DNA from: a virus
Length of the DNA: 45,483 nucleotides
Virus record (IMG/VR): IMGVR_UViG_3300021559_000016
Coordinates: 1 to 45,483 of that record
Reading direction: 5' to 3' (one strand)
The notes below the pieces were generated by a model. The model did no database searches. It saw only the letters and a program-made list of their open reading frames with translations, and was not told the origin of the DNA. This document shows, piece after piece, positions 7,680-14,755 of this stretch (position 1 is the first letter of the stretch; every line of letters begins with the position of its first letter). Made by a program: the position numbers and the translations under genes.

Positions 7680-8419
7680 AAGCCCCTCAAGTCATCCCCG
7701 CCAGCTACAGCTCGATCAGTGCCTACGAGACCTGCCCCAAGCAGTTCTATCATCTGCGCATCGCCAAGGACGTGAAACAGGAGGAGAGCAAAGAGATGGC
7801 GTGGGGTAACCTCGTGCACAAGGCGTTGGAGAACAACATCAAATACCGGCACCCCTTGCCGGAGAACATGGCGATGTACCAGTGGGGGCTGGACGTGGTA
7901 GCAAAACGACAGCCAGACACGGCGCTGTATGCGGAGTTGGATGCCGCAATCACGGAGGGTTTCGAAGCAACAGGATTCTGGGATAGCAACTGCTGGGTCC
8001 GTGGTAAAATCGACGTACTGGCGCTGAACGAGGCGCAGACCGTGGCCATGAACGGCGACTGGAAAACAGGCAAGACCAAACCCAACAGTCAGCAGCTCAC
8101 ATTGTCGACGCTGCTGTGCTTCCACAGTTACCCAGCACTAGAGAAAGTACGCACCGTTTTCTTCTGGCTACCAGAGTCCGATCCTCGCAAGCGCACCACG
8201 CAGAAGCTATTTATCCGCCGCGACGATGGCGCACTGCAGACCACCGACGAGAAAGGTAAACAGACGTGGCTGAGCTTCGAGGAAGCCTGGGAGCCCTTCA
8301 TCGACACGATTGACCAGATGAAGTGGAGCTTGCAGCACGACTCCTGGCCAGCCAAACCTTCGGGCCTGTGCAAGGCATGGTGCCCGGTCCTGAGTTGCGC
8401 GCACAATGGGAAACGATGA
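7676..8419 (+). CDS. Cas4/RecB-like PD-(D/E)XK iron-sulfur nuclease
   Basis: A 247-residue nuclease of the RecB/Cas4/AddB superfamily. It shows the GxxxH box (G44, H48), the GKID strand with D113, the DWK motif (D128, K130) and a QL-type helix. Cys20 plus the C-terminal trio C232, C236 and C241 match the four ligands of the 4Fe-4S cluster in Cas4 and AddB. Such enzymes resect DNA ends, and in phages act in recombination or replication. I chose the TTG at 7676: it overlaps the previous stop and has AAGGAG about nine bases upstream. An ATG at 7646 would add ten residues. There is no CRISPR locus nearby, so a Cas role is not implied. Confidence 0.88.
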   Translation: MKAPQVIPASYSSISAYETCPKQFYHLRIAKDVKQEESKEMAWGNLVHKALENNIKYRHPLPENMAMYQWGLDVVAKRQPDTALYAELDAAITEGFEATGFWDSNCWVRGKIDVLALNEAQTVAMNGDWKTGKTKPNSQQLTLSTLLCFHSYPALEKVRTVFFWLPESDPRKRTTQKLFIRRDDGALQTTDEKGKQTWLSFEEAWEPFIDTIDQMKWSLQHDSWPAKPSGLCKAWCPVLSCAHNGKR

Positions 8420-8616
8420 TGAGCAACGGCTACAAGAAACTGCCCTGCATTTGGTGTTTGGCAAAAACCTACACTGCTCCAAAAGAGCGGCCATGCTGCG
8501 CGGACTGCAAGTACATCGAAAACGTCATCATAGGCCAGCCCAACATGGTTCTACGTATGGTGCAGGAGTTCGTCCCCATGATGACCGACATTACTGAAGT
8601 GAGGGCCATTCGATGA
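8416..8616 (+). CDS. small Cys-rich zinc-finger-like protein
   Basis: A 66-residue protein starting in the ATGA overlap at 8416 (a second ATG follows at 8419). It carries CIWC and CCADC, a four- to five-Cys set fitting a zinc ribbon, followed by a hydrophobic helical C-terminus. Its place right after the iron-sulfur nuclease suggests a helper or DNA-binding role, which is inference only. Confidence 0.6.
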   Translation: MMSNGYKKLPCIWCLAKTYTAPKERPCCADCKYIENVIIGQPNMVLRMVQEFVPMMTDITEVRAIR

Positions 8617-8864
8617 TCACCCTCGCCCAGATCCAAGCCACCGGCACTGCCGCGCTCCAAACCGAAGGCTACACCGGCAACCTGTTCGGCACGCGCTTGA
8701 ATGGCAACGGCTCGACGAGTTTCGTTTGGTCGCTGAGCAAGGACGGTAAGAACTACTTGATGGAGAACGCGGTGTTTCTTGGCAGCGTCACGGTGGTGGA
8801 TCTGCCTGTGTTTGCTGAGGTGCTCAAAGGTGATTTGAAGAACGCAGTGGAGGTAAAGAAATGA
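8613..8864 (+). CDS. hypothetical protein
   Basis: An 83-residue protein coupled by ATGA at both ends. The middle is a beta hairpin-like stretch rich in Gly, Asn and Ser, and the C-terminus is helical. No family recognised. Confidence 0.6.
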   Translation: MITLAQIQATGTAALQTEGYTGNLFGTRLNGNGSTSFVWSLSKDGKNYLMENAVFLGSVTVVDLPVFAEVLKGDLKNAVEVKK

Positions 8865-9289
8865 GCACGATTACGCGAGAAACGACGTTTACAATTGTGG
8901 ATTGCCCAAGGTGTGGCATGCCGTTTGGCATTACTAAAGACTACGAGAGTCGGCGCCGACAGGATAAAAGGGACTTTGTTTGCCCATCAGGGCACACCAT
9001 GAGCTACGGCGGCGAGTCCGATAAAGATAAGGCCCAACGCCTCGCCGGTCAGCTGGATCTGGAACGTTCGCGGTTGCAACAAGAGCGTCAAGCGCGTATC
9101 TCTGCCGAGCATGCCAAAGACTACGCAATCCGTTCCCGCAAGGCCGTCAGCACCCGGCTGAAGAAGGTCAAGCATCGCGTCGCCAACGGCGTCTGCCCTT
9201 GCTGTAACCGCACCTTCAAACAGCTCGCCGCGCATATGGCGGGTCAACATCCTGAATACGATACACAGCACGAGCCGGTGACGCCGTGA
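8861..9289 (+). CDS. C2H2 zinc-finger phage protein with coiled coil
   Basis: A 142-residue protein with three parts. Residues 14-45 hold a CPRC and a later Cys/His pair that could bind one zinc ion. Residues 55-105 form a charged coiled coil rich in Gln, Arg and Ala. Residues 111-130 form a clear C2H2-like finger (CPCC, then HMAGQH). This layout is shared by an unnamed phage family. It is likely to bind nucleic acid. It is ATGA-coupled upstream and GTGA-coupled downstream. Confidence 0.75.
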   Translation: MSTITRETTFTIVDCPRCGMPFGITKDYESRRRQDKRDFVCPSGHTMSYGGESDKDKAQRLAGQLDLERSRLQQERQARISAEHAKDYAIRSRKAVSTRLKKVKHRVANGVCPCCNRTFKQLAAHMAGQHPEYDTQHEPVTP

Positions 9290-9486
9290 AAGCCGTCGAT
9301 GATCTGATCGAAGCCAAGGTGTTGGCGATCGTGGAGAGTGACGGCCGCTACATCGGCAAGCTGGGCTGTGTGCTGTGCCTACCGCTGCGTAACGCGGCGG
9401 CGCGGCTGGTGGGTAAAGGGGCGCTGAAGTTCCTGGGCGCATTCGATGGGAAGGCGGTGTGGGTTAAGGCGGGGGACGGGATATGA
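9286..9486 (+). CDS. small hypothetical protein
   Basis: A 66-residue protein with GTG start in a GTGA overlap. It contains a hydrophobic segment with two Cys (KLGCVLCLPL), followed by a basic helix and a short beta-rich tail. Function unknown. Confidence 0.55.
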   Translation: MKAVDDLIEAKVLAIVESDGRYIGKLGCVLCLPLRNAAARLVGKGALKFLGAFDGKAVWVKAGDGI

Positions 9487-9680
9487 GCAACGCTTGGGAC
9501 GAAGTAAGAAACGCACTCAGTGAGGCGCGTAGCGTCATGCGCGCAGCAGACGAGAACGCCAACGATATGGCCGAGATTTTGAAAGGGAGATTGCGTCATG
9601 TGCATCCTTACAAACTCGCTGTGCTGAAGCGAGAGCTGCGTGATTTCGACTTGCGAGTCAAGGAATGGAAAAAGCCATGA
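9483..9680 (+). CDS. small helical conserved phage protein
   Basis: A 65-residue protein, entirely helical, that starts WDEVRNALSEARSVMRAAD and ends with a basic KRELRDFDLRVKEWKK helix. This two-helix layout is one I recognise from many unnamed phage proteins. It is probably a small coiled-coil protein. Coupled at both ends by ATGA overlaps. Confidence 0.65.
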   Translation: MSNAWDEVRNALSEARSVMRAADENANDMAEILKGRLRHVHPYKLAVLKRELRDFDLRVKEWKKP

Positions 9681-10234
9681 TCTGGAACCTCATCGCTCGG
9701 GTGGTCTCACGTAATCCCATCGCCGACTGGCTCATCCGCCAAGCTCAGAATACGCCCTACGTCCACATCGACGGCTACATGAATCGGTGGTGGCTGTTCA
9801 ATGGCTACCGTCGTGGTTTGGACGGCCAAATGCACAAGCCATTCGAGTGGCTGCCGTCGGTGCGGGTGCATCACATCCTGCGCAAGGACTTCGATCGGGT
9901 GCCGCACGATCACCCGTGGGATGCGCGGACGATCATCTTGAAGGGTTGGTACAAAGAAGTGCGCCTGTTCAAATTCCCTACATTTACTGGCCTCCAAAAG
10001 GGAGCCGATGGCTCTTTGGCATCTAGCTTCAGGATTCGTGAGGAGGGGCTACTTTACTCGCGTAAAGTGGGCGATACCGCGACCCTCAAATTCAACGAGT
10101 ACCATACCGTGACCGAGGTCTCGCCGGGCGGCGTGTGGACACTTTTCTTCACCTGGAAATACCAAGGCGGCTGGGGGTTCTGGGTCGATGGGAAGAAGGT
10201 GCCGTATCGCGAGTATCTGGAGAAGAAGCTGTGA
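9677..10234 (+). CDS. cupin-like metal-binding protein
   Basis: A 185-residue protein. The ATG at 9677 overlaps the previous stop (ATGA), so I prefer it to the ATG at 9665. The centre carries HHILR, then DRVPHDHPWD, then a GWY strand, and a later NEYHTV His. This is the spacing of His ligands in a cupin barrel. Similar cupin-fold proteins occur in phages and are related to small-molecule dioxygenases and isomerases, but no substrate is known. The Trp-rich C-terminus is unusual. Its place among nuclease and helicase genes gives no clear clue. Confidence 0.65.
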   Translation: MIWNLIARVVSRNPIADWLIRQAQNTPYVHIDGYMNRWWLFNGYRRGLDGQMHKPFEWLPSVRVHHILRKDFDRVPHDHPWDARTIILKGWYKEVRLFKFPTFTGLQKGADGSLASSFRIREEGLLYSRKVGDTATLKFNEYHTVTEVSPGGVWTLFFTWKYQGGWGFWVDGKKVPYREYLEKKL

Positions 10235-10560
10235 ACGAAGACAAGAACTTCACTGCATGGGCGGCCAGCGTCGAGCAAGAGAAGTGGGCCAAAGCGGATC
10301 TGCAAGCAGCGCGACTGGCGTGGGATGCGCGAGGGCAACAGCCGATAGACATGGTTTTGTTTTGCCCAGCTTGCGGAGTGCAGCACATTGATACGCCCGA
10401 CGTAGCCCCGGTAACTCATGAAGACGGTAGCGCATCACTTTGGGACAACCCGCCACATCGCTCGCACCTCTGTCACAACTGCGGATTAATTTGGCGGCCA
10501 GCTGACGTACCGACGAATGGCGTAGCGGCGATCAAAACGAAAGGGCAGAAAGACTCATGA
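10231..10560 (+). CDS. conserved phage zinc-binding protein (two CxxC pairs)
   Basis: A 109-residue protein from the GTG at 10231, which overlaps the previous stop (GTGA). A CPACGVQHID motif, an NPPHRSH segment and CHNCGLIWRPADVPTNGVA form a signature that is highly conserved in unnamed phage proteins of Proteobacteria. The two CxxC pairs and nearby His point to a zinc-binding fold. No activity has been assigned as far as I know. Confidence 0.75.
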   Translation: MNEDKNFTAWAASVEQEKWAKADLQAARLAWDARGQQPIDMVLFCPACGVQHIDTPDVAPVTHEDGSASLWDNPPHRSHLCHNCGLIWRPADVPTNGVAAIKTKGQKDS

Positions 10561-10892
10561 GCGCCAGCACCCCCGAAGGCAAAGTCAAAGCCAAGATCGA
10601 CGCGATCCTGAAACCCTACAAGGCTAGCGGTCGGCTGTGGTACACCAAGACAGCGGGCAGCATGTTCGGCACTAACGGCGTGCCAGATTATGTGTGCAAC
10701 TTGCGCGATGAATCAGCCTTCATCGATCCAGGCAGTTACTTTTTCACCATCGAATCCAAGGCCGGCAAGGGCAAGCCCTCCGATCTGCAGACCGCGCAAA
10801 TGGAAGCGATCGAGAAGTCCGGCGGTATCTGTCTGGTCATCAACGAAAAGAACTTAGACGTTCTTGAGGCGTGGCTCCGTGCTCATTCGTAA
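10557..10892 (+). CDS. VRR-NUC domain nuclease
   Basis: A 111-residue single-domain nuclease of the VRR-NUC branch of the PD-(D/E)XK superfamily. The active site reads GVPDYV (D44), FFTIESKAG (E66, K68) and a later Gln (Q78). Lone VRR-NUC proteins of phages act on branched DNA such as Holliday junctions, and this one lies directly before a SNF2-like helicase, a pairing common in phage genomes. The two genes overlap, so they are likely made together. The length is typical. Confidence 0.9.
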   Translation: MSASTPEGKVKAKIDAILKPYKASGRLWYTKTAGSMFGTNGVPDYVCNLRDESAFIDPGSYFFTIESKAGKGKPSDLQTAQMEAIEKSGGICLVINEKNLDVLEAWLRAHS

Positions 10893-12429
10893 CGGCGCGA
10901 TGCTGATGCAGGTTAACGACGCCGCGCCCATCACCGGCGTGATCCCGCGCAGCAAAGCCATGCGCTTTAAGGGCAAACTGCTGGTGGCGGTCAAGCATGC
11001 GCTGGATGAGGTCTGTGTGCTGCGGAACATGGGGCTGGATGCGCCGAGCCCGATGCTCTATGACGGCTTTACGTTCGCCGGTCGCTACACACCGATGAGC
11101 CACCAGGTGGAGACAGCGGAGTTCCTGACGCTGAACCGCCGGGCGTTTGTACTGTCTGAGATGGGGGTCGGCAAGTCCTCAGCAGCGCTATGGGCACTGG
11201 ACTATCTGCGCCAGCGCGGCTTCGTGGGACGGACACTTATCATCTGCCCACTCAGCGTCACTAAGGTCTGGGTCGATGAAGGCTTTACCACCACACCGCA
11301 TCTCTCTATCGGGGTGATGACGGGTACGCGCGCTAAGCGGCTAAACGTGTTGGGCAGCGGCGACCCGATCGTGCTGATCAACTTCGACGGCCTCACCGGG
11401 CTCAAAGATGCACTGAAAGACAAGTTCGATCTCATCATCGTGGACGAAGCCAGCACCTATCGCAACGCCTCGACGCAACGCTACAAGGCCCTCAAAGGGC
11501 TGATCAAGGCAGAGACGCGCTTGTGGATGCTGACGGGCACACCAACACCAAATGCCCCCACCGATGCATGGGCCATGGTGCGACTGGTGTCGCCACAGAA
11601 CGTGCCAGGGAGTTTCAAACTCTTCCAGATGACGGTGATGCGCCCGGCTGGTCCGTATAAGTGGGTTCCGAAGGATGGGCACAAGGAAATCGTGCATGCT
11701 GCGATGCAGCCAGCAGTGCGCTTCAAGAAAGCTGACTGCCTGGACTTGCCGGCGGTGACACACATGAACCGCTACTGCGAGCTGAGTGCGGAGCAGCACA
11801 AGATGTTCGAGACCATGCGCAAATCCATGCGTCACGAGGACAACGACGTGACAGTGACCGCGGCCAACGCCGCCGTGCGCGTGCTGAAGCTACAGCAGAT
11901 CTGCTGCGGGATCGTGAAGGACGACATGGGCGATCCGGTGGTGCTGGACGACAAGCCGCGCATCGAGCTGCTGATGGAGCTATTGGAGGAGATCGAGGGT
12001 AAGGTGATCGTCTTCGCCCCCTTCATCTTCACGATGCAGCGCTTGCTGCAGGTCATCGGCGAAAAGTACAGCGTCGCCCTGGTCAACGGCTCGGTGAGCG
12101 CTCACGACCGATCCGCCATTTTCCACGCTTTCCAGAACGACCCCAGTGGTCCACGTGTACTGCTGGCGCACCCGGCAACCACCGCCCATGGGCTGACGCT
12201 TACGGCAGCGAGCAACATCATTTGGTACGCGCCGATCTACTCCATCGAGCAGTATGAACAGGCCAACGCGCGTATCGACCGCAAGGGCCAGACTGAACCA
12301 TGCACCGTAACGCACATCGGTGCGCATCCGTTCGAGTGGGCCATCTACAAGGTGTTGCAGACCAAAGCCTCGCTGCAGAGCGAGTTGCTGTCGCTTTATC
12401 ACAAACTGCTTGACGGGCACGTTTCTTAA
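10879..12429 (+). CDS. SNF2-like superfamily 2 helicase
   Basis: A 516-residue SF2 ATPase. RecA-like lobe 1 has the P-loop SEMGVGKS (residues 93-100), the DEAS box (D189) and motif III LTGTPTPN. Lobe 2 ends with motifs V and VI (GLTLTAA, then EQANARIDRKGQ) containing the arginine finger. These enzymes remodel or translocate along double-stranded DNA; with the neighbouring VRR-NUC nuclease it likely handles recombination or replication intermediates. I chose the GTG at 10879, with GAGG nine bases upstream. A TTG at 10864 and an ATG at 10900 are alternatives. Confidence 0.92.
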   Translation: MLIRNGAMLMQVNDAAPITGVIPRSKAMRFKGKLLVAVKHALDEVCVLRNMGLDAPSPMLYDGFTFAGRYTPMSHQVETAEFLTLNRRAFVLSEMGVGKSSAALWALDYLRQRGFVGRTLIICPLSVTKVWVDEGFTTTPHLSIGVMTGTRAKRLNVLGSGDPIVLINFDGLTGLKDALKDKFDLIIVDEASTYRNASTQRYKALKGLIKAETRLWMLTGTPTPNAPTDAWAMVRLVSPQNVPGSFKLFQMTVMRPAGPYKWVPKDGHKEIVHAAMQPAVRFKKADCLDLPAVTHMNRYCELSAEQHKMFETMRKSMRHEDNDVTVTAANAAVRVLKLQQICCGIVKDDMGDPVVLDDKPRIELLMELLEEIEGKVIVFAPFIFTMQRLLQVIGEKYSVALVNGSVSAHDRSAIFHAFQNDPSGPRVLLAHPATTAHGLTLTAASNIIWYAPIYSIEQYEQANARIDRKGQTEPCTVTHIGAHPFEWAIYKVLQTKASLQSELLSLYHKLLDGHVS

Positions 12430-12431
12430 CT

Positions 12432-12468
12432 GTAGCATATGCTACGCATTGTCGGTGACGGGCCGACA
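12432..12468. promoter_or_regulatory. palindrome and hairpin in the only early intergenic gap
   Basis: The gap 12430-12487 contains a perfect 14-bp palindrome, GTAGCATATGCTAC (12432-12445), followed by an inverted repeat TGTCGG (12450-12455) and CCGACA (12463-12468) with a seven-base loop. No T-run follows, so it is not a simple terminator. It could be an operator, an RNA-processing site or a translational control hairpin for the next two genes. A convincing sigma-70 promoter is not visible. Confidence 0.45.
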
Positions 12469-12487
12469 CTTAACTGGGAGTCAAACC

Positions 12488-12871
12488 ATGGCTACGGCCG
12501 ATCAAGTCATTGAAGGGTACGTCACCCTGCGCGACAAGCGCAGCGAACTGAAGAAAGCCTACGACGCCGAAGACGGCATGCTGAAAGAGAAACAGGCCAA
12601 GCTCGAAGCTTGGCTACTAGGCAAGTTCGAGGAGGTCGGTAGCGACTCCTTCAAGTCCTCCGCGGGCACCGCGTTTCGGCAAGTGGATACGAAAGTGTCG
12701 TGCGGTGACTGGCTCGCCTTCTGGCCGTTCATGGCCGAAACTGGCCGCTATGACTTCATGGAGAAGCGCCTCTCCAGCAAAGCCATCAAGGATTACATCG
12801 CCGAGGGCAATGACCCGCCGCCGGCCGTGACGCTATTCAACGAGTTCAAAGTTGTAGTTCGCCGCTCTTAA
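12488..12871 (+). CDS. hypothetical protein with N-terminal coiled coil
   Basis: A 127-residue protein whose ATG at 12488 is preceded by GGGAG. The first 50 residues form a charged coiled coil, and the rest is alpha-beta with a C-terminal basic strand. The layout recalls Gp157-type phage proteins, which are found near ssDNA-binding genes, but I cannot prove kinship. It is the first gene after the palindrome-hairpin gap and lies directly before the probable ssDNA-binding gene. Confidence 0.65.
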   Translation: MATADQVIEGYVTLRDKRSELKKAYDAEDGMLKEKQAKLEAWLLGKFEEVGSDSFKSSAGTAFRQVDTKVSCGDWLAFWPFMAETGRYDFMEKRLSSKAIKDYIAEGNDPPPAVTLFNEFKVVVRRS

Positions 12872-12889
12872 TCAATCGAGGAAACACCC

Positions 12890-13954
12890 GTGGCCAAAGA
12901 ATTGTCATTGTTCGACCAAGCACAGACCCAGCTACCCGCGCATCTGCAGGGCTACGACTCGGGCCTGAGTAAAACGCTCATGGAAGCGGTGGGGCAGAGC
13001 CTCAACCGCATCGGCACCAAGGGCTCGCGTTTCCGTCAGGTCGTACGCGGCGTCGAGGAGGGCGTGTGGCAGGAGAACTACCTGGACGTCATCATCGTTG
13101 GCGCCGTGGAGACTGTCTCACGCCGCTACTACCCGAAGACTTACCAGCAGGGCGGAGACAACGCACCGCCGAGTTGCTACAGCGTCGACGGTATCGTGCC
13201 GGCAGCGGACGTCAAGCTCAAGCAGGCAGACAAGTGCCAGCAGTGCCCGCAGAACATTAAGGGCAGCAAGACCGGTGAGGGCGGTGTCAAAGCGAAAGCA
13301 TGCTCCTATTTCCGGCGCTTGGTAGTCATGCTAGCGGGCGACCCCGAGGGCATCATCTATCGCCTGGACGTAACTGCGATGGGCCTGTTCGGTGAGTCGC
13401 ACGAGAAAGACCAGCGTTACGCTCTGAACGACTACAGCAAGGCCCTGGCCAACCGCCACATGGACGCCGGTGCGGTGGTCACCCGGCTTAGCTTCGATAC
13501 CGACCAGTCCGTCCCCAAGCTGCTTTTCCAGCCGCTACGCTACATCAGCGAAGGCGACGTCGATGCCATCAATGCGATCCACGCCACCGGCGAACTGCCG
13601 CAGTACCTCGACGTGTCCATGAAGACCGTGGACATCAGTGGCGAAGTGTCTGAAGAAGACGCTGCTCCGCCGCCAGCGGCGGCCCCGAAAGCACAGGCAC
13701 CCAAACCGAAGGCAGCTCCGAAACCTGCACCGGTCGTGGAGCAGGAAGAGGAGATTGAGGAAGAGACTCCGCCTGTCGTGCAGAAGCCCGCGCCCAAGCC
13801 CGTTGCTAAGCCGGCTCCACAGAAGCCCGCGCCCGTCGTCGCGCAGCGTGCGGCACCTTCCCAGCCTGCAGCTGCATCAAAGCCAGCGCCGGTGGTGCAC
13901 GAGGTCGGCAATGATTCGGAACTAGACGATCTGCTTGCTGGCTTGGATCTGTGA
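12890..13954 (+). CDS. probable ssDNA-binding protein
   Basis: A 354-residue protein with GTG start after GAGGAAACACCC. Residues 1-240 form a conserved globular domain with KGSRFRQVV near the start and a Cys cluster (CQQCPQN, later a C before SYFRR) that likely binds zinc. Residues 250-335 are a Pro/Ala/Lys-rich, flexible linker with an acidic island. The last residues (DSELDDLLAGLDL) form the acidic-hydrophobic tip typical of ssDNA-binding proteins, where it recruits partners. Phage genes of this kind sit beside polymerase and helicase. The role is inferred from tail, zinc motif and context. Confidence 0.65.
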   Translation: MAKELSLFDQAQTQLPAHLQGYDSGLSKTLMEAVGQSLNRIGTKGSRFRQVVRGVEEGVWQENYLDVIIVGAVETVSRRYYPKTYQQGGDNAPPSCYSVDGIVPAADVKLKQADKCQQCPQNIKGSKTGEGGVKAKACSYFRRLVVMLAGDPEGIIYRLDVTAMGLFGESHEKDQRYALNDYSKALANRHMDAGAVVTRLSFDTDQSVPKLLFQPLRYISEGDVDAINAIHATGELPQYLDVSMKTVDISGEVSEEDAAPPPAAAPKAQAPKPKAAPKPAPVVEQEEEIEEETPPVVQKPAPKPVAKPAPQKPAPVVAQRAAPSQPAAASKPAPVVHEVGNDSELDDLLAGLDL

Positions 13955-14478
13955 TGAAATTAACCCAATATCACCGCGATGCGATCGCGGAATCAGTCCT
14001 CAATGACATGCCAAAACTGCAAGATCGCAATGCAGCAGCTTTGGAGCTAGCAACGAAATACGTCACCAGCAAACTCCCTTCGGAGCTTCGGGCTATCGTG
14101 ACTAAATATCCCGAGTGGACCAACAAGGGCTACTACAGTGCCCCGCATGGGCTCAGTTCCATGTACTTGCCTTGCTCGTCAAGCGACCATCGTGACCTGA
14201 AGAAGGAGCCGAAGTTATGGGCACAGCTAACTGCGTTGGCTACGGCGCAACGAAGCATGCAAGAGGAACGCAGCGCGATCAGGATCAAGGTGCGGGCAGC
14301 GCTTAATTCAGTTCGCACGTTGGCCCAGGCCAAAGAAACTTTTCCTGAGTTCGCTAAATATTTTCCCGAAGAAACCGACCCCGGTAAAACGTCGCGCAAT
14401 CTTCCTGCCGTTATCGGCCTCGTAGACGATTTGAAGAGAGCTGGCTGGCCCGTGAAGACAAAGAAGAAAACGTCATGA
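13954..14478 (+). CDS. hypothetical protein, possibly Nmad5-like
   Basis: A 174-residue protein. The ATG at 13954 overlaps the preceding stop by one base; the GTG at 13951 is an alternative. It begins MKLTQYHRDAIAESVLND, the type of opening I associate with nucleotide-modification-associated (Nmad5-like) phage proteins, and ends with a DLKRAGWPV segment. A central helix-rich region is likely coiled. The family link is tentative, no catalytic residues are certain, and function should be treated as unknown. Confidence 0.6.
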   Translation: MKLTQYHRDAIAESVLNDMPKLQDRNAAALELATKYVTSKLPSELRAIVTKYPEWTNKGYYSAPHGLSSMYLPCSSSDHRDLKKEPKLWAQLTALATAQRSMQEERSAIRIKVRAALNSVRTLAQAKETFPEFAKYFPEETDPGKTSRNLPAVIGLVDDLKRAGWPVKTKKKTS

Positions 14479-14744
14479 CCATCAGCGAGCGCATGGCCAC
14501 CGGACTGCGGACTGCGCATCTTTCTGCCCGCCAGTTCGCCGCGGTGACAGGGTGCCACTTCACGACCATCGCTCGCCTGCTGCGCGAGGATGACTCCAAC
14601 CCCCTCGGCATGACACGCACCATGCTGGAAGAACGGCTCGATCGCCTGGAGGAGCTGATCGCACAAGGTCAGCTCCCCTTCGATCGCGGCACGCCGCGCA
14701 AAGACAAAGCGGCGCTCCTGAAAAGGCTGTTCACCACCATCTGA
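14475..14744 (+). CDS. small helix-turn-helix DNA-binding protein
   Basis: An 89-residue protein. Residues 16-37 (LSARQFAAVTGCHFTTIARLL) read as a helix-turn-helix of the XRE/Cro type: a first helix, a Gly turn and a recognition helix. A second helical part follows (LEERLDRLEELI). It may regulate the operon or act as an origin-binding helper for the primase-helicase downstream. ATGA-coupled to the gene before; an 11-base gap separates it from the primase gene. Confidence 0.65.
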   Translation: MTISERMATGLRTAHLSARQFAAVTGCHFTTIARLLREDDSNPLGMTRTMLEERLDRLEELIAQGQLPFDRGTPRKDKAALLKRLFTTI

Positions 14745-14755
14745 GGGGGCGGGGC

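Noticed and set aside
7676-8419. Cas4 as evidence for a CRISPR system
   Set aside because: No repeat-spacer array or other cas gene is present; Cas4-like nucleases are common in phages on their own.
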